A stretch of DNA of 49,125 nt from Pelagibacterales bacterium SAG-MED43 (GTDB taxonomy: Bacteria > Pseudomonadota > Alphaproteobacteria > Pelagibacterales > Pelagibacteraceae). Under the pieces are notes generated by a model, which saw only the letters and a program-made list of their open reading frames with translations, was not told where the DNA came from and did no database searches. The stretch's first letter is position 1. Every line of letters starts with the position of its first letter. Below are positions 8,214 through 17,851 of the stretch, one piece after another. The stretch lies in the NCBI GenBank assembly GCA_014653535.1, contig JACWEK010000005.1, positions 1 to 49,125 on the forward strand, read 5' to 3'. Position numbers and translations under genes: made by a program.

Positions 8214-9695
8214 ATGTCAAAAATTCAAGATTTTAAAATGTATATTGATGGTGAATGGGTAGATTCATCGTCTGGAAAAAAAATTGAAACATTAAATCCT
8301 GAAAATAATGAAGTTTGGGCGACTGTTCCTGAGGCTAATGAAAAAGATGTGGATAAAGCTGTTCAATCAGCTCAAAAAGCTTTTGAAAATAATTGGTCTA
8401 CACTTCACCCAAGAGAAAGAGCAAAGTATTTAAAATTAATTGCCAATCAACTTAGAGCTAATGCGGAACACCTTGGAAAAATAGAAACTATTGATACAGG
8501 TAAACTTTATAGAGAAACAAAAACTCAAGCGAATTATATAGCAGAGTATTATGATTATTTTGCAGGTTTAGCTGACAAAGTTGAAGGTACAGTCGTTCCA
8601 ATAGATAAACCTGATATGCAAGTTACAACAACAAGAATTCCTATTGGTGTTGTGGCTGCAATTATTCCCTGGAACTCTCAAATGCTCTTAACAGCAGTGA
8701 AACTTGCACCAGCTCTTGCAATGGGTAACACAGTTGTAATTAAAGCTTCAGAGCTTGCTCCAGTTACTCTTTTAGAGTTTGCAAAATTAATTGAAAAAAC
8801 TGGAATACCAAAAGGAGTTATTAATATAATTACTGGACTTGGTGAACCGTGTGGTAAAGCATTAACTACTCACTCCTTGGTAGAAAGAATAGCTTTCACA
8901 GGTGGACCTGAAACTGCAAAACATATTGTTAAAAATTCTGCAGAAAATTTATCTCAAGTAAGTTTGGAACTTGGAGGCAAAAGTCCAGTTGTAGTATTTA
9001 ATGACGCTGATCAAGAAAATGCTTTGAATGGAATCACTGCAGGAATATTTGGAGCTAGTGGACAAAGCTGTATTGCAGGATCTAGACTTTATTTACAATC
9101 AAGTATTTATGATGAATTTTTAAAAAAATTAATTTCTAAAGCCGAAAGAATAAAATTAGGTGGTCCCATGGAAAAAGATACACAAATGGGTCCTTTAAAT
9201 AGTTTCAAACAATTAGAAAATATAGAAAAAAATATTAAAGCGACTATTGAACAAGGAGGAAAAATAAGATGTGGGGGAAAAAGATCTTCTGTTTCAAATA
9301 AAGGTTACTACTTTCCAGCAACAATTATAGAATGTAAAAATCACAATCTTCCTGTAGCAGAAAATGAATTATTTGGTCCAATATTATCAGTTATGAAATT
9401 TGAGAAAGAAGATGAAGTAATAAGTAAAATGAATGATAATAAATATGGACTTTCATCTGGAGTTTATACTTCTAACTTTGCTCGAGGTTTAAGAGTATCT
9501 AAAGCTATACGTGCTGGTATAGTTTTCATTAATACTTACCGATTAATCTCTCCAATGGCTCCATTTGGAGGTATAAAAGATAGTGGTTATGGCAAAGAAG
9601 CAGGTATAGAATCTATAAAGGAATACACAAGAATAAAGACAACATGGTATAATTCGTCAGAAAAGCCAATGACTGATCCATTTACAATGGGTTAA
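8214..9695 (+). CDS. NAD(P)-dependent aldehyde dehydrogenase
   Basis: A 493-residue ALDH-superfamily enzyme of full length, oxidising an aldehyde to a carboxylate. Visible landmarks: PWNSQ with Asn154 at the oxyanion site, KASELAP (177-183) for cofactor binding, FTGGPETAK (228-236), the general base Glu252 in LELGGKSP, and the nucleophile Cys286 in GASGQSCIAGSR. It closes the operon and ends 5 bases from the convergent panB gene. As the final member of a monooxygenase/hydrolase operon it probably oxidises a semialdehyde or lactol ring-fission product. TgnC of trigonelline breakdown is a precedent for this combination. Confidence 0.93.
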   Translation: MSKIQDFKMYIDGEWVDSSSGKKIETLNPENNEVWATVPEANEKDVDKAVQSAQKAFENNWSTLHPRERAKYLKLIANQLRANAEHLGKIETIDTGKLYRETKTQANYIAEYYDYFAGLADKVEGTVVPIDKPDMQVTTTRIPIGVVAAIIPWNSQMLLTAVKLAPALAMGNTVVIKASELAPVTLLEFAKLIEKTGIPKGVINIITGLGEPCGKALTTHSLVERIAFTGGPETAKHIVKNSAENLSQVSLELGGKSPVVVFNDADQENALNGITAGIFGASGQSCIAGSRLYLQSSIYDEFLKKLISKAERIKLGGPMEKDTQMGPLNSFKQLENIEKNIKATIEQGGKIRCGGKRSSVSNKGYYFPATIIECKNHNLPVAENELFGPILSVMKFEKEDEVISKMNDNKYGLSSGVYTSNFARGLRVSKAIRAGIVFINTYRLISPMAPFGGIKDSGYGKEAGIESIKEYTRIKTTWYNSSEKPMTDPFTMG

Positions 9696-9700
9696 TATTT

Positions 9701-10480
9701 CTAATTTGTAAAAGAGTGTTTTGTTTTAGGAAACTTTTTATTTTTTACCTCATTTTTATATTCTTTGACTGCAGAATTTATAATTTTACTTACATCAATA
9801 TATTTTTTAACAAATTTGAATTTGCTACCACTCATCCCAATTAAGTCATCAATTACTAATACCTGACCATCACAATTTGATGATGAGCCTATTCCGATTG
9901 TTGGTATCTTAATATTTCCAGTTATTTGTTTTGAAAGTTTTGTTTCTACACATTCTAGCACAATTGAAAATGCACCAGCATTTTCTAAAAGTTTTGTATC
10001 GTTTAAAATTTTATTAACCTCTTTTTTCTTTTTTCCTTTAAAACTAAATTTTTTATCTGTTTGAGGTAAAATTCCTACATGACCCATTACAGGTATTTTA
10101 TTTTTGGTTAGACTTTTAATTATAGAGATAATTTTCTTACCTCCTTCAAGTTTAACTCCATCACATTTTGTTTTTTTCATTACTAATTTTACATTCTTTA
10201 ACGCTTCTCTAGAATTTCGATATGTATTATATGGCATGTCAACTATCATGACTGATTTTTTAACACCAAGTCTCACACTTTTAGAATGATTAATCATAGT
10301 TTCTAAAGTTACTTCTTTGGTAGATTTATAACTATAAAGAACTGAGCCGAGGGAATCACCAACTAATACAATGTCACAGTGATTGTCTAAAATTGATGCA
10401 ATTTTTTTTGAGTAAGCTGTAAGACAAACTATTTTTGATTTATTTTTTTTTTTGATAAGATCTTCAATCTTTTTATTCAT
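9701..10480 (-). CDS. panB: 3-methyl-2-oxobutanoate hydroxymethyltransferase
   Basis: First step of pantothenate synthesis: it moves a hydroxymethyl group from methylene-tetrahydrofolate to alpha-ketoisovalerate, giving ketopantoate. Length (259 residues) fits PanB. Mg and substrate residues align with the E. coli enzyme: Asp42 in VGDSLG, Asp81 in VDMPY, and Lys110 and Glu112 in GVKLEGG. The typical IGIGSSSNCDGQVLVIDDL segment is near residue 195. The gene starts 2 bases after the guaA stop, so it is probably the last gene of the guaB-TPR-guaA-panB run. panC is not in the window. Confidence 0.9.
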   Translation of the reverse strand: MNKKIEDLIKKKNKSKIVCLTAYSKKIASILDNHCDIVLVGDSLGSVLYSYKSTKEVTLETMINHSKSVRLGVKKSVMIVDMPYNTYRNSREALKNVKLVMKKTKCDGVKLEGGKKIISIIKSLTKNKIPVMGHVGILPQTDKKFSFKGKKKKEVNKILNDTKLLENAGAFSIVLECVETKLSKQITGNIKIPTIGIGSSSNCDGQVLVIDDLIGMSGSKFKFVKKYIDVSKIINSAVKEYKNEVKNKKFPKTKHSFTN

Positions 10481-10482
10481 TT

Positions 10483-12042
10483 TTATTCTAGCTCAATAGT
10501 ACTTGGGGGTTTTGAGGTTACATCATAAACTACTCTATTAATTCCTCTAATGCTATTAACTATTTTGTTTGAGATATCTTGAATAAATGGTTTTTTAAAT
10601 TCATAAAAATCAGCAGTCATACCATCTTCTGATGTAATAGCTCTTAACAAACATAAATATTCATATGTTCTGTTGTCACCCATAACACCTACAGTTTTTA
10701 CAGGAAGTAACGCAGCATAAGCTTGCCAAATTTTATCATAAAGCCCGTTTTCTTTTAATGAATTTATAAAATAAAAATCTGCTTCTTTTAGTATCCTTAT
10801 CTTTTCTGAAGTAATTATCCCTGGCATTCGAATTGCCAAACCAGGGCCAGGAAAAGGATGTCTAGAAATTATTTCTTTATTTAAATTTAATTCCAATCCT
10901 AATTTTCTTACTTCGTCTTTAAATAAAAACTTTAATGGTTCTACTAATTTTAATTTCATTCTTTTGGGTAGTCCACCTACATTATGATGAGATTTAATTT
11001 TTGAGGTTTGGCTACCAGTAACAGATTTACTTTCTATTAAATCTGGATAGAGGGTTCCTTGGGCTAAGTATTTAACATTTTTAATCTTTTTTGAATAACG
11101 TTCAAATATTTTAATAAATAAGTTTCCTATAATTTTTCTTTTTTTTTCTGGATCTGATACATTTTTTAATTTTCTAAGAAATTCTTTTTCAGCATTCACA
11201 TAAATTAAATTAATTTTCAGCCTTTTTTTAAATGTTTGGACAACTTGTTTTTCCTCATTTTTTCTTAAAAGGCCTGTATTTACAAAAACACAATATAGTT
11301 TTTTACCAATGGCTTTATTCAATAGTTGAGCAACAACACTACTGTCAACCCCTCCTGACAAAGCGCAAATGACTTTGTTATTACCAACTTGTTGTCTTAC
11401 CTCTTTAATTAACTTTATTTTTTGATCCTTAGGAGACCAATTTTTTTTAATTCTACAAATTTTAAATATGAAATTACTAAAAATTTTCTTCCCATTTTCG
11501 GAGTGAGTTACTTCTGGATGAAATTGTACACCAAAAAATTTTTCTTTAGTACTTTCAACCACAGCATATTTTGAGTTTTCACTTGAAGCAATAACTTTAA
11601 ATTCCTTTGGTAGTTTGTAAACTTGATCAGCATGGCTCATCCAAACTTTTTTAGATTTTTTATTAAAGAAATCTTGAATCAATAAACTATTATTTTTTTT
11701 GTAAATATTGGCTAGCCCAAACTCTCTATGTTTTGATTGTTTTACTCTGCCACCATTAAATTTTGATAAAATTTGATGACCAAAACAAATACCTAAAATT
11801 GGAATTCCAAGTTTCAAAATTTTTTTATCAAATAAATTGCTATTTAGTTGATGAACACTTAAAGGACCTCCTGATAGAATAATTCCTTTTGTATTAAATT
11901 TGATTTGAGAACTTCTTATCTTTTTATGGCTAATAAGTTCAGAATAAACTCCAAGTTCTCTGATTCTTCTAACAATTAATTGTGTAAATTGTGAGCCAAA
12001 ATCAATTATTAAAATCTTGTTTAGATTTAAATCAAGACTCAT
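10483..12042 (-). CDS. guaA: GMP synthase (glutamine-hydrolysing)
   Basis: Converts XMP to GMP with glutamine and ATP. The 519-residue protein has the class I glutamine amidotransferase domain (Cys86 in GICFGHQ; His/Glu in FHPEVTHSE near 173-181), then the ATP-pyrophosphatase domain with the P-loop [11 protein letters not shown] near residue 228, and the C-terminal dimerisation domain ([11 protein letters not shown] and the terminal [16 protein letters not shown]). Its start overlaps the end of the small TPR gene by 11 bases. guaB lies just beyond, so both steps from IMP to GMP are in one transcription unit. Confidence 0.96.
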   Translation of the reverse strand: MSLDLNLNKILIIDFGSQFTQLIVRRIRELGVYSELISHKKIRSSQIKFNTKGIILSGGPLSVHQLNSNLFDKKILKLGIPILGICFGHQILSKFNGGRVKQSKHREFGLANIYKKNNSLLIQDFFNKKSKKVWMSHADQVYKLPKEFKVIASSENSKYAVVESTKEKFFGVQFHPEVTHSENGKKIFSNFIFKICRIKKNWSPKDQKIKLIKEVRQQVGNNKVICALSGGVDSSVVAQLLNKAIGKKLYCVFVNTGLLRKNEEKQVVQTFKKRLKINLIYVNAEKEFLRKLKNVSDPEKKRKIIGNLFIKIFERYSKKIKNVKYLAQGTLYPDLIESKSVTGSQTSKIKSHHNVGGLPKRMKLKLVEPLKFLFKDEVRKLGLELNLNKEIISRHPFPGPGLAIRMPGIITSEKIRILKEADFYFINSLKENGLYDKIWQAYAALLPVKTVGVMGDNRTYEYLCLLRAITSEDGMTADFYEFKKPFIQDISNKIVNSIRGINRVVYDVTSKPPSTIELE

Positions 12043-12469
12043 TTTTTGGTTCTAAATTTTTTAAATCCTGTAAAATTTTTTTATTTTCTTTACATAAATT
12101 TTTACATACCTTTGTAAATCTTTCAGATAATTCTTTTACTTGAGAATAATTAGTTTTTTTTATACCAATTTCCATCAACATCAAAATTGCTTCTTCATTT
12201 GCAGGGTCAATTAGTAGAGTTGTTTTTAAATTTTTTTCTTCTTTTTTTGGCTCATCTTGTTCTTTATAAATTTTTGCTAAATACAAATATGAATTTGCAT
12301 GTTTTGGATCAAAAACTATATTTCTCTCAAGTATAAACTTTGCATCATCATACTTTTTATCTTTAAATAACTTTACTCCTTCATTAAAAAAACTTTCATT
12401 ACTAAAAGAAATGTTATTAAAACTTAATTGAAAAATTAAAAAAATTGATATTTTTAAAAATTTAATCAT
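12032..12469 (-). CDS. Small exported TPR-repeat protein between guaB and guaA
   Basis: A 145-residue protein with a hydrophobic N-terminus (residues 1-23, ending NNISFS), probably a signal peptide or membrane anchor. About two tetratricopeptide-like helical repeats follow (residues 27-95; [20 protein letters not shown] and [20 protein letters not shown] are good examples). The C-terminus is Lys-rich. It overlaps guaA by 11 bases and shares a base with the guaB stop, so it is translationally coupled to both. TPR proteins are scaffolds; nothing in the sequence ties it to purine synthesis, and its periplasmic location argues against a direct role. Function unknown. Confidence 0.75.
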   Translation of the reverse strand: MIKFLKISIFLIFQLSFNNISFSNESFFNEGVKLFKDKKYDDAKFILERNIVFDPKHANSYLYLAKIYKEQDEPKKEEKNLKTTLLIDPANEEAILMLMEIGIKKTNYSQVKELSERFTKVCKNLCKENKKILQDLKNLEPKNES

Positions 12470-13545
12470 TAATATTTTGTGTCACTTTTTATTATATCAA
12501 CATTGTGAACCATGCTCTCGTAAAAACCTGCTTTAGTTATTTTTACAAATTTTGGTTTATTTCTCAAATATTTTATTTGTTTAGACCCAAGGTAACCCAT
12601 TGAGGATCTTAATCCACCTATTAATTTATAAATGATGCTTCCAACGTCACCTTTGTATTTTGCAAATCCTTCAACTCCCTCTGGCACATATTTTGAAATA
12701 TCTTTTTGTTTTGATTGAAAATATCTTTCAGCTGATCCTTTATTCATTGCACCAACTGAACCCATGCCTCTAAAACTTTTAAAATATTTTCCATTTCTTT
12801 TAATCAATTTTCCAGGAGCTTCATCAGTTCCTGCGAATAATGATCCTATCATCACAGCATCTGCTCCAGCAGCAAAAGCTTTTGCTAAATCCCCAGAATA
12901 TTTTATACCTCCATCGGCTATAATTTTTACTTTTTTATTTCTAATTCCATTTCTAACATTAAGAATTGCACTCAGTTGAGGTACTCCTATTCCAGCAACT
13001 AAACGTGTTGTGCAGATTGACCCTGGTCCTATTCCTACTTTTATAATATCTACTCCTAAATTTAGTAAGTATTTAGCAGCTTCTGGAGTTGCTATGTTGC
13101 CTGCACATAGTGCAGTTTTTTTATTTTTAATTTTTTTTATCAATTTTACAACTTCAGAAACTTTTTTTGTATGACCATGAGCAGTATCTACCACAATTAA
13201 ATCGACTCCTTCTTTAAGAATTTCTTTTGCTCTATTAAGTTCATTTGGACCTGCACCCACTGCTGCTCCTATTAACAATTCTTTTTGTTTTACTTTCTTT
13301 ATTTCTTTAATCTGTTTTTTAATATCTAAGTTTCTGTGAATTACACCGATACCTCCAACTTTAGCTATGGCTATTGCCATTTTGCTTTCAGTTACTGTGT
13401 CCATTGCTGACGATAATAATGGAATTTTCAATTTAAGATTTTCAGTAAGCTTAATACTTGTATCAACTTCCGATGGCAAAATTTCAGAGTATTTTGGGGC
13501 TAATGTAACGTCATCAAAGGTAAGTGCTTCTTTTATAGGATCCAT
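12469..13545 (-). CDS. guaB: IMP dehydrogenase lacking the CBS (Bateman) domains
   Basis: Oxidises IMP to XMP with NAD, the committed step to GMP. At 358 residues it is about 130 shorter than the usual enzyme. The barrel core is intact: SSAMDTVTE (45-53), VVDTAHGH (118-125), the catalytic Cys178 in GPGSICTTR, the phosphate loop [10 protein letters not shown], and the flap [18 protein letters not shown]. The N-terminal [20 protein letters not shown] passes straight into [12 protein letters not shown] at about residue 87. This is exactly where the paired CBS domains normally sit. Such CBS-less forms are known in a few bacteria. Loss should remove adenine/guanine-nucleotide control through that module (inference). 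It leads the gua run. Confidence 0.95.
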   Translation of the reverse strand: MDPIKEALTFDDVTLAPKYSEILPSEVDTSIKLTENLKLKIPLLSSAMDTVTESKMAIAIAKVGGIGVIHRNLDIKKQIKEIKKVKQKELLIGAAVGAGPNELNRAKEILKEGVDLIVVDTAHGHTKKVSEVVKLIKKIKNKKTALCAGNIATPEAAKYLLNLGVDIIKVGIGPGSICTTRLVAGIGVPQLSAILNVRNGIRNKKVKIIADGGIKYSGDLAKAFAAGADAVMIGSLFAGTDEAPGKLIKRNGKYFKSFRGMGSVGAMNKGSAERYFQSKQKDISKYVPEGVEGFAKYKGDVGSIIYKLIGGLRSSMGYLGSKQIKYLRNKPKFVKITKAGFYESMVHNVDIIKSDTKY

Positions 13546-13582
13546 AATCTTTTATATATGATTCCTTTTATTTTTAAAGGGT

Positions 13583-14194
13583 CTATCGAAGATTTTTGCA
13601 AATTATAAAACTCTCTTTTGAGTCTTTTCTGCTAGATTTTGGTTTAAATACTTTGGCCTCTTTAAAAATTTTTTTTCCCAAATCAATAATTTCATTAAAA
13701 GATCTACCCATAAAAATTTTTGAAATAAAAAAACCATGATTTGAGATCACTTCCTTAGAAAAAATCATTGCATTCTTACATAATTCTCCTGTTTGAATGG
13801 AGTCTATATTCTTAATACCAGTTGTATTAACAGCCATGTCAGACATAACAATATCAGATTTGTTTGTTAATAATTGTTTGATTTCTTCTTGAATTCTATC
13901 ATCTGTAAAATCACCTTTGATCTGAGTAGTATTATTAATTGGTTCCATTTCCTTTAAATCTACTGAAATGATTTTTCCGTTTCTTACTACTTTTGAGACA
14001 TATTGTGACCAACTACCTGGTGCTGCACCAATATCAATTACAGTTAAACCCCCTTTAAAAATTTTAAATTTGTCGTCAATTTCAATTAATTTATATGCAG
14101 ATCTAGCTCTGTATCCATCAACTTTAGATTGACGAACATAGGTATCTCTTCTTTGTTTATTAACCCAATTTTTTGAAATTTTATTTTTTTTCAA
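13583..14194 (-). CDS. rlmE: 23S rRNA (uridine-2552-2'-O)-methyltransferase
   Basis: RlmE/FtsJ adds a methyl group from SAM to U2552 in the A-loop of 23S rRNA. Length is 203 residues, normal for the family. The K-D-K-E catalytic set is complete: Lys35 in RSAYKL, Asp119 in VMSDMA, Lys159 in ISKIF and Glu194 in SKESF. The SAM-binding motif is VIDIGAAPGSWSQ (52-64). It abuts the upstream GT8-like gene with no spacer and ends 37 bases before guaB. Confidence 0.95.
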   Translation of the reverse strand: MKKNKISKNWVNKQRRDTYVRQSKVDGYRARSAYKLIEIDDKFKIFKGGLTVIDIGAAPGSWSQYVSKVVRNGKIISVDLKEMEPINNTTQIKGDFTDDRIQEEIKQLLTNKSDIVMSDMAVNTTGIKNIDSIQTGELCKNAMIFSKEVISNHGFFISKIFMGRSFNEIIDLGKKIFKEAKVFKPKSSRKDSKESFIICKNLR

Positions 14195-15106
14195 TTAATT
14201 ATTAAATCTCAAACTTTTTTCTAAAAATCCACCCTCGAGATTTTCAATTTTAATTTTGATATCTTTGTTCATCCTCATGTCTTTGCCATCTTTCCAAATT
14301 CCTGCAGCAAGATGCATTATTCCTATCTTATAATTTGGTAAAAAGGGTTCTACAAATGTATTTTTACTTTCATTAAATTTTGGAAGTAGATTGCTTGTTA
14401 TCCAATTACAGTTAAGAGGTAAAAATTCTGTTTTTAAATCATCAATATAAACTGACATATTAATAGCTAGTCCTTCTGATCCAAAAATATTACCAGCTTT
14501 CAAAGTCTGTAACAAATTTTTTTGCCATGAAGACCACCCTGGTGAGTTGGCCTCTAAGGAAAAAACTCCAATATTAATATGAGGTGCAAAAGCTAATTTA
14601 CGAGCTTTTGAATAGCCAATTTTAGATTTAATAGCATGTTTAAAATTTTGTGACTTAATTATTGCTAGTTTTCCAAATAACCAATTCACTTTAGATGTAA
14701 CTCTATAACCTGGTCCTATGGTTTGAGTAATTCCAAGTTTACCATTATCACAGGCTTTAAAATAAAGCTCTACAGATTGCCAATCATTTACCCAAGCATC
14801 ACAATCGATCCACAAATATTTATAATAATTTGGAAAGTATTTTGGTAAAAATGCCCTCGATACCTGACTTTTAAGCCACTCCTTATCTTTCACTTTATAA
14901 CCTGGAACTTCAATATCCCACTCAGCTGGTTTTATTTCATCAACTTTATTTAGAAGTATTTTTTTTTGTTTTTCCTCTAGACCGGCATCTAAAATACAAA
15001 TTGCAACATTCTCACTTTCTTTGAACTTTCTAATAGAGTCTACAAGCTCATTTAATAAAGGGTAATAATTAGCATCAGCAAGTGAAACAATTACATTTTT
15101 TTTCAT
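14195..15106 (-). CDS. Glycosyltransferase, GT8-like
   Basis: A 303-residue cytosolic protein without membrane segments. The start NVIVSLADANYYPLLNELVDS and the DxD motif Asp101-Cys-Asp103 in YLWIDCDAW fit a GT-A fold of the GT8 type, with the aspartates binding metal and nucleotide sugar. Later INIGVFSLEANSPGW and IMHLAAGIWKDG resemble the acceptor-side and C-terminal metal-ligand regions of GT8 enzymes. Its ATG overlaps the pssA stop (TAATG), so it is coupled to the phosphatidylethanolamine genes psd and pssA and may act on a lipid or surface sugar (inference). Sugar donor and acceptor unknown. Confidence 0.7.
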   Translation of the reverse strand: MKKNVIVSLADANYYPLLNELVDSIRKFKESENVAICILDAGLEEKQKKILLNKVDEIKPAEWDIEVPGYKVKDKEWLKSQVSRAFLPKYFPNYYKYLWIDCDAWVNDWQSVELYFKACDNGKLGITQTIGPGYRVTSKVNWLFGKLAIIKSQNFKHAIKSKIGYSKARKLAFAPHINIGVFSLEANSPGWSSWQKNLLQTLKAGNIFGSEGLAINMSVYIDDLKTEFLPLNCNWITSNLLPKFNESKNTFVEPFLPNYKIGIMHLAAGIWKDGKDMRMNKDIKIKIENLEGGFLEKSLRFNN

Positions 15107-15909
15107 TAAAGAACATCTTCAAGATCATCATCATCTTGAATTTTTTCATTTATGTTTTGTTTTTTTAATCTTTGGTAATGAGTGAAACTTATTGGTAATA
15201 AGCTTAAATAAATTAACACACTTATTGCAATAACATTAAACGTGTAAATCAACAATAAACCAAAAAATAAAACTATTCCAAATAATAAAAAAATTGTAGT
15301 TTTTCTTTGAATTACTATTTTCTTAAAGGAATAACTTGGAAACTTACTTATTAATAAAAATGAGGTAATAATAAAAAAAATTGGTACTAAAATATCGTAA
15401 TTGATTTGAAATAAATTTAGACCACTCAAGCTTAAAATTAAAGGAGTTAAAACCAAAATTCCCCCTGCGGGAGATGGAACTCCTTCAAAAAAATTATCTC
15501 TCCAAGACGGCTCTTGATTAGAATTAACATTAAATCTTGCTAGTCTTAATGCTACACAAATTACATATATCAAACATAATAACCAACCAAATCTTCCAAG
15601 TGTATTTAATTTCCAAAAGTACATGATAAATGCTGGTGCTACTCCAAAACTTATCATGTCAGTTAGGGAGTCTAATTCTTTTCCAACTTTTGATGTTCCT
15701 CTAATTAATCTTGCAATCCGTCCATCTAAACCATCTATTAAAGCTGCAAATATAATTGCAATTATTGCAAATTCAAATTTTCCATCCAAAGCAAATCTAA
15801 TTGATGTTAATCCAATACAAACTCCAAAGAGAGTTAACATATTTGGCAAAAGCATTCTTGCATTTTTTTTATCAGCTATAACCTTTAAATTATTTTTTTG
15901 TTGTTGCAT
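15106..15909 (-). CDS. pssA: CDP-diacylglycerol-serine O-phosphatidyltransferase
   Basis: Makes phosphatidylserine from CDP-diacylglycerol and serine in the inner membrane. The CDP-alcohol phosphatidyltransferase signature is complete: Asp62-Gly63, Ala66-Arg67, Gly76, Asp80 and Asp84 (DGRIAR then GKELDSLTD). Several hydrophobic segments fill the rest, and the C-terminus is acidic (DDDDLEDVL). The 267-residue length fits the alphaproteobacterial type. It follows psd by 2 bases, so synthesis and decarboxylation of phosphatidylserine are co-transcribed. Confidence 0.94.
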   Translation of the reverse strand: MQQQKNNLKVIADKKNARMLLPNMLTLFGVCIGLTSIRFALDGKFEFAIIAIIFAALIDGLDGRIARLIRGTSKVGKELDSLTDMISFGVAPAFIMYFWKLNTLGRFGWLLCLIYVICVALRLARFNVNSNQEPSWRDNFFEGVPSPAGGILVLTPLILSLSGLNLFQINYDILVPIFFIITSFLLISKFPSYSFKKIVIQRKTTIFLLFGIVLFFGLLLIYTFNVIAISVLIYLSLLPISFTHYQRLKKQNINEKIQDDDDLEDVL

Positions 15910-15911
15910 TT

Positions 15912-16559
15912 TTATTTCTTGGCAATAAGGGTTTCCCCAGAGATTGCACGCTGACCTATCTTAACTAATGGTTGATAGTTTTCGTAATATACATCTGCTC
16001 TACTACCAAATCTTATCATTCCAATTCTTTCTCCTTGTGCTAATTCTTGATTCTTATTTGACTCGCATACAATTCGTCTCGCAATGAGTCCTGCTATTTG
16101 GACAACAATGATTTCATTACCTTGCGTATCTTTTATTTTGTAATAATTTCTTTCATTATCCTCACTGGCTTTGTCAAAAGATGCATTTAAAAATTTTCCC
16201 GGTTTATATAAAATTTCTTCTATCTGGCCTTTGCAGGGAGTTCTGTTTACATGGCAGTCAAAAACATTCATAAAAACACTAATTTTATTAAATCTTTTTT
16301 TTTCTAATCCTAATTCTTTAGGACCATCAACTTCCTCAACTTTAATTATTTCACCATCAGCTGGACTTACTAAATAATTGTCATCTTCAATAATAATTCT
16401 CTCTGGATCTCTAAAAAAATAATAAACCCAAACAGTAAGTACTAAAGCTAACAAACCTAAAAAGTTACTAAAACTAATAAGAACAATTGTTAGTACAACT
16501 GCTATTACTAAAAATTTGTAACCTTCTGAATGGAGTTTTGGAAAAATTTTGCTAAACAT
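15912..16559 (-). CDS. psd: Phosphatidylserine decarboxylase proenzyme
   Basis: Converts phosphatidylserine to phosphatidylethanolamine. At 215 residues it belongs to the short class of Psd proteins. Two N-terminal membrane segments (about 16-30 and 34-48) are followed by YYFFRDPER (46-54) and SPADGEI (65-71). The self-cleavage site is Gly185-Ser186 in IRFGSRADV, where Ser186 becomes the pyruvoyl cofactor. It is the first gene of the psd-pssA-GT8-rlmE run and is divergent from icd. Confidence 0.93.
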   Translation of the reverse strand: MFSKIFPKLHSEGYKFLVIAVVLTIVLISFSNFLGLLALVLTVWVYYFFRDPERIIIEDDNYLVSPADGEIIKVEEVDGPKELGLEKKRFNKISVFMNVFDCHVNRTPCKGQIEEILYKPGKFLNASFDKASEDNERNYYKIKDTQGNEIIVVQIAGLIARRIVCESNKNQELAQGERIGMIRFGSRADVYYENYQPLVKIGQRAISGETLIAKK

Positions 16560-16569
16560 GTTCTTCTAA

Positions 16570-16597
16570 TTGATAATTTTCGATTAATATGTATATA
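16570..16597 (+). promoter_or_regulatory. Possible promoter of icd
   Basis: TTGATA (16570-16575) and TATATA (16592-16597) with a 16-base spacer lie 40 bases before the icd ATG. In DNA this A/T-rich such pairs arise by chance, so support rests mainly on position in the only available gap. No Shine-Dalgarno is evident for icd. Confidence 0.35.
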
Positions 16598-16636
16598 AAA
16601 CTACGAAATTCAATTAATAAGATATATTTCACATAA

Positions 16637-17851
16637 ATGAGCAAAATCACAGTAAAAAATCCCGTTGTAGAATTAGACGGCGATGAAATGACTAGAATTA
16701 TTTGGGACTTCATCAAGAACAAATTAATTTTACCTTATCTTGACCTTGGTATCGAATATTACGATCTTGGGATGAAAAGTAGAGATAACACTGATGATCA
16801 AATTACAATAGAATCTGCCAATGCAATTAAAAAAATTGGTGTTGGTATTAAATGTGCAACCATCACTCCTGATGAAGCTCGTGTAAAAGAATTTGATTTA
16901 AAAAAAATGTGGAGGTCACCTAATGGAACTATAAGAAATATTATTGGGGGAACAGTTTTTAGAGAACCAATAATTTGTTCTAATATTCCTAAGTTAGTTC
17001 CTTCTTGGACAGACCCAGTTGTGATAGGAAGACATGCTTTTGGTGACCAATATAGAGCAACTGATTTTAAAGTTCCTGGTAAAGGAAAGATGGAAATTAA
17101 ATGGACTTCTGAAGATGGTAAAGAGGAAATAAAACATGAAGTATTTAATTTTACTGGTCCAGGGATAGCACTTTCAATGTATAATTTAGATAAATCAATT
17201 GAAGACTTTGCAAGATCTTGTTTTAGTTATGCTCTAATAAAAAATTGGCCAGTTTATCTTTCTACCAAAAATACTATTTTAAAAAAATATGATGGAAGAT
17301 TTAGAGATATATTTGAAGAAGTTTTTAATAAAGAATTTAAAGAAAAATTTGACAAAGCTAAGATTACTTACGAACATAGGTTAATAGATGATATGGTTGC
17401 TTGTGCAATGAAATGGAGCGGTAAATATATATGGGCGTGTAAAAACTATGATGGTGATGTTCAATCAGATACTATGGCTCAAGGTTATGGTTCTCTAGGT
17501 TTAATGACTAGTACATTGCTTACACCAGACGGAAAAATTATGGAAGCTGAAGCAGCTCATGGAACTGTAACTAGACACTACCGAATGCATCAAGAAGGTA
17601 AAGAAACATCAACTAATCCAATAGCATCAATATTTGCTTGGACTAGAGGATTGGCACATAGAGGTAAATTAGATGGGAACGATGAACTTATAAAGTTTGC
17701 TAAAAAAATAGAGCAAGTTTGCATTAGTTGTGTTGAAAGTGGATCGATGACTAAAGACTTAGCAATACTAGTTGGTCCATCTAGTAAATACCTTACTACT
17801 AATCAATTTTTAGATGTAATAGACAATAATTTAAAAAATAAACTAAATTAA
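16637..17851 (+). CDS. icd: NADP-dependent isocitrate dehydrogenase
   Basis: TCA-cycle enzyme that oxidises isocitrate to 2-oxoglutarate. The 404-residue protein belongs to the homodimeric subfamily II shared with eukaryotes and many alphaproteobacteria. It begins [18 protein letters not shown] and shows the substrate-binding segment [20 protein letters not shown] near 91-110, the metal-site Asp residues in HRLIDDMVA and NYDGDVQSD, and the cofactor region [12 protein letters not shown]. Its stop overlaps the convergent alaS stop by 9 bases with no terminator between them. Confidence 0.97.
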   Translation: MSKITVKNPVVELDGDEMTRIIWDFIKNKLILPYLDLGIEYYDLGMKSRDNTDDQITIESANAIKKIGVGIKCATITPDEARVKEFDLKKMWRSPNGTIRNIIGGTVFREPIICSNIPKLVPSWTDPVVIGRHAFGDQYRATDFKVPGKGKMEIKWTSEDGKEEIKHEVFNFTGPGIALSMYNLDKSIEDFARSCFSYALIKNWPVYLSTKNTILKKYDGRFRDIFEEVFNKEFKEKFDKAKITYEHRLIDDMVACAMKWSGKYIWACKNYDGDVQSDTMAQGYGSLGLMTSTLLTPDGKIMEAEAAHGTVTRHYRMHQEGKETSTNPIASIFAWTRGLAHRGKLDGNDELIKFAKKIEQVCISCVESGSMTKDLAILVGPSSKYLTTNQFLDVIDNNLKNKLN

